Shown here in pieces: positions 5,896 to 6,101 of a stretch of 6,101 nucleotides of DNA (within the stretch, counting starts at the first letter, position 1; each line of letters opens with the position of its first letter). The notes beneath the pieces are model-generated. The model did no database searches and was not told the origin of the DNA. It saw only the letters and a list, made by a program, of their open reading frames with translations. The stretch is taken from positions 1 through 6,101 of the forward strand of contig JADFGH010000149.1 in assembly GCA_022567775.1 (NCBI GenBank). Direction: 5' to 3'. Source of the DNA: Pseudomonadota bacterium. GTDB lineage: Bacteria > Pseudomonadota > Gammaproteobacteria > Steroidobacterales > Woeseiaceae. A program made the position numbers and the translations under genes.

Positions 5896-6101
5896 CCGAC
5901 ACGCCTGTGCAGGAAGTCATCGTCTGCTCTCTCGAAGAGCTTGATGATCCTGGCAGCAAAGAGTTTCGCATCGGCAGGGGTGATTGGCCTTTCAAGGGTT
6001 TCGTTGTGCGGCAACGTGATGAGGTGTACGCGTATCAGAATTTCTGCATGCATGCCGGTCATCCGCTCAACTGGAAACCAGACGGCTTTTTTACCGTGGA
6101 T
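5892..6101 (+). CDS. Rieske [2Fe-2S] domain protein, N-terminal 70 residues only
   Basis: The gene is open from TTG at 5892 to the window end and is cut there. The visible 70 residues have the layout of a small soluble Rieske ferredoxin domain: an initial strand (QEVIVCSLEEL, 7-17), a middle section with GDWPFKGFVVRQRDEVYAYQN (30-50), and the first cluster-binding box FCMHAGHPLNW (51-61). Cys52 and His54 would bind one iron. The second box (CxxH) should lie just past residue 70 and is outside the window, so cluster binding is only half shown. Such proteins act as electron carriers or as parts of oxygenase or nitrite-reductase-like systems; the partner is unknown. The start overlaps the ampG stop, so it probably belongs to the same transcript. 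It is too short here to tell a ferredoxin subunit from a larger Rieske oxygenase. Confidence 0.8.
   Translation, partial: MTDTPVQEVIVCSLEELDDPGSKEFRIGRGDWPFKGFVVRQRDEVYAYQNFCMHAGHPLNWKPDGFFTVD

Noticed and set aside
1..6101. CRISPR arrays, insertion sequences, tRNA or rRNA genes, attachment sites
   Set aside because: I saw no regularly spaced direct repeats, transposase-like frames, terminal inverted repeats or tRNA-like cloverleaf sequences; nearly all of the window is conserved chromosomal genes.

Overview
The window looks like a conserved housekeeping region of a gammaproteobacterial chromosome. The order radC (divergent), coaBC, dut, pyrE is the classical gammaproteobacterial neighbourhood. 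A DUF4124 gene beside pyrE, with a Crc/exonuclease III-like gene divergent from pyrE, resembles pseudomonads and other non-enteric gammaproteobacteria more than E. coli. The moderately high G+C content, the frequent TTG/GTG starts and the AmpG-type permease fit a free-living member of that class. The exact lineage cannot be read from the sequence.

Layout. Positions 1-217 (minus) hold the N-terminal third of radC, cut by the window edge. A 155-bp divergent gap leads to coaBC (373-1632, plus) and, after a 103-bp gap, dut (1736-2191, plus, TTG start). A strong hairpin with A and T tracts on either side (2190-2221) separates dut from the convergent minus-strand pair: a secreted DUF4124/coiled-coil protein (2237-2863) and, upstream of it, pyrE (2991-3638). 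A 173-bp divergent region (3639-3811) carries a promoter-like element and a perfect 6-bp inverted repeat. It is followed by a tightly coupled plus-strand cluster: an exonuclease III/Crc-family gene (3812-4582, TTG start), an AmpG-type muropeptide permease (4576-5895, GTG start) and the start of a Rieske [2Fe-2S] protein (5892 to the window end, TTG start). Each junction in this cluster is a few-base stop/start overlap.

How the genes fit together. coaBC makes 4'-phosphopantetheine for coenzyme A. dut and pyrE serve pyrimidine nucleotide metabolism: dut removes dUTP and makes dUMP for thymidylate, and pyrE makes OMP for UMP. dUTPase and an exonuclease III/AP endonuclease are functionally linked through uracil in DNA and base excision repair. 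The permease would recycle peptidoglycan fragments. No mobile element, CRISPR array, tRNA or rRNA was seen. I found no convincing novel multi-gene system. The points most worth a second look are a Crc-like protein that keeps every expected nuclease residue, the inverted repeat just upstream of it, and its coupling to ampG and a Rieske gene.
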